This document shows positions 63,904 through 64,000 of a stretch of 64,000 bases of DNA, in pieces. The position numbers were made by a program, and so were the translations under genes. Numbering within the stretch: position 1 is the first letter of the stretch; every line of letters begins with the position of its first letter. The stretch lies in the NCBI GenBank assembly GCA_021819085.1, contig JAKASJ010000007.1, positions 50,215 through 114,214 of the forward strand. Reading direction: 5' to 3'. This DNA comes from Pseudomonadota bacterium (lineage in GTDB: Bacteria > Pseudomonadota > Gammaproteobacteria > Acidiferrobacterales > UBA6901). The notes beneath the pieces are model-generated. The model was given only the letters and a program-made list of their open reading frames with translations, was not told the DNA's origin and searched no databases.

Positions 63904-64000
63904 TATACGGTAAAATAAGCCCCAGTTCGCTATTACTGGAGCAGAGCATGTCCAAAACCTTCCGCGACTGGAACCTTGATCAGGGCATGCTGTTGCCGCC
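63877..64000 (+). mobile_element. IS1182-family element, left end
   Basis: The element begins near GGAGCCCGTCCGAGTAATCC, which interrupts the permease gene, and contains a transposase start at 63948. It continues beyond the window. The exact boundary and target duplication cannot be fixed from one end. Confidence 0.65.
63948..64000 (+). CDS. IS1182-family transposase (5' part only)
   Basis: The first 17 codons read MSKTFRDWNLDQGMLLP, the characteristic N-terminus of IS1182-type transposases. The gene runs out of the window, so integrity is unknown. Confidence 0.7.
   Translation, partial: MSKTFRDWNLDQGMLLP

Overview
The window reads as chromosomal DNA of a GC-rich, chemolithoautotrophic gammaproteobacterium. 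Evidence for this is the carboxysomal form IA RuBisCO operon, a DAB-type inorganic carbon pump, cbbR-type regulators, and a housekeeping end (ffs-dnaX-ybaB-recR; orn, queG, nnr, tsaE, amiC) in gammaproteobacterial order. An acidophilic sulfur or iron oxidiser such as the Acidiferrobacteraceae is a reasonable guess, but nothing in the window proves the genus.

Layout. 0-9 kb: a sparse, partly decayed region with a putative AmiS/UreI-like membrane protein plus a 29-residue membrane peptide, a phosphate-binding-like domain gene coupled to a GGDEF-EAL protein, an EAL-HDOD protein and a di-iron oxygenase-like protein. 9.0-10.0 kb: tRNA-Ser(GGA) followed by an integrase remnant, a 3' fragment of glmS and a frameshifted small gene. 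10.0-30.9 kb: the autotrophy block. It holds a class II aldolase fused to a Dabb domain, a divergent cbbR, IS110 and IS21 debris, and a leftward operon dabB - membrane subunit - dabA - PII-like. Facing it is a rightward operon cbbL-cbbS-csoS2-csoSCA-csoS4A-csoS4B-csoS1-csoS1-bacterioferritin-like-acRAF-mcdA-mcdB-cbbR-(Nudix-ThiE). 31.1-34.0 kb: a decayed second copy of the distal part of that operon. It has a small gene with one CsoS2-like N-peptide, a csoS4B tail, a truncated csoS1, an mcdB tail, an internally deleted cbbR, an aldolase-Dabb paralogue without its active site, and a broken Nudix-ThiE paralogue. 34.0-36.4 kb: two unrecognised overlapping genes, then purE-purK. 36.4-37.8 kb: ISL3 and integrative-element debris. 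38-47 kb: a secreted HNH-like protein, a DUF3311/SSS symporter pair, and a HlyD plus ABC-2 exporter operon. 47-51 kb: a leftward otsB-mscS-otsA osmoadaptation operon. 51-63.9 kb: housekeeping genes, ending in an APC permease interrupted by an IS1182-family element.

How it fits together. DabA/DabB load bicarbonate, with the PII-like protein a likely regulator. CsoS2, CsoS1 and CsoS4 build the shell, CsoSCA makes CO2 for CbbLS inside it, acRAF helps RuBisCO assembly, and McdA/McdB position the carboxysomes. The two cbbR genes probably control this block, and the aldolase feeds Calvin-cycle sugar phosphates. The most unusual material is the degenerate second carboxysome block and what survives in it: the stand-alone CsoS2-like peptide and the pseudo-aldolase. 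The autotrophy block is flanked by tRNA, integrase and IS debris, which suggests a relic genomic island.
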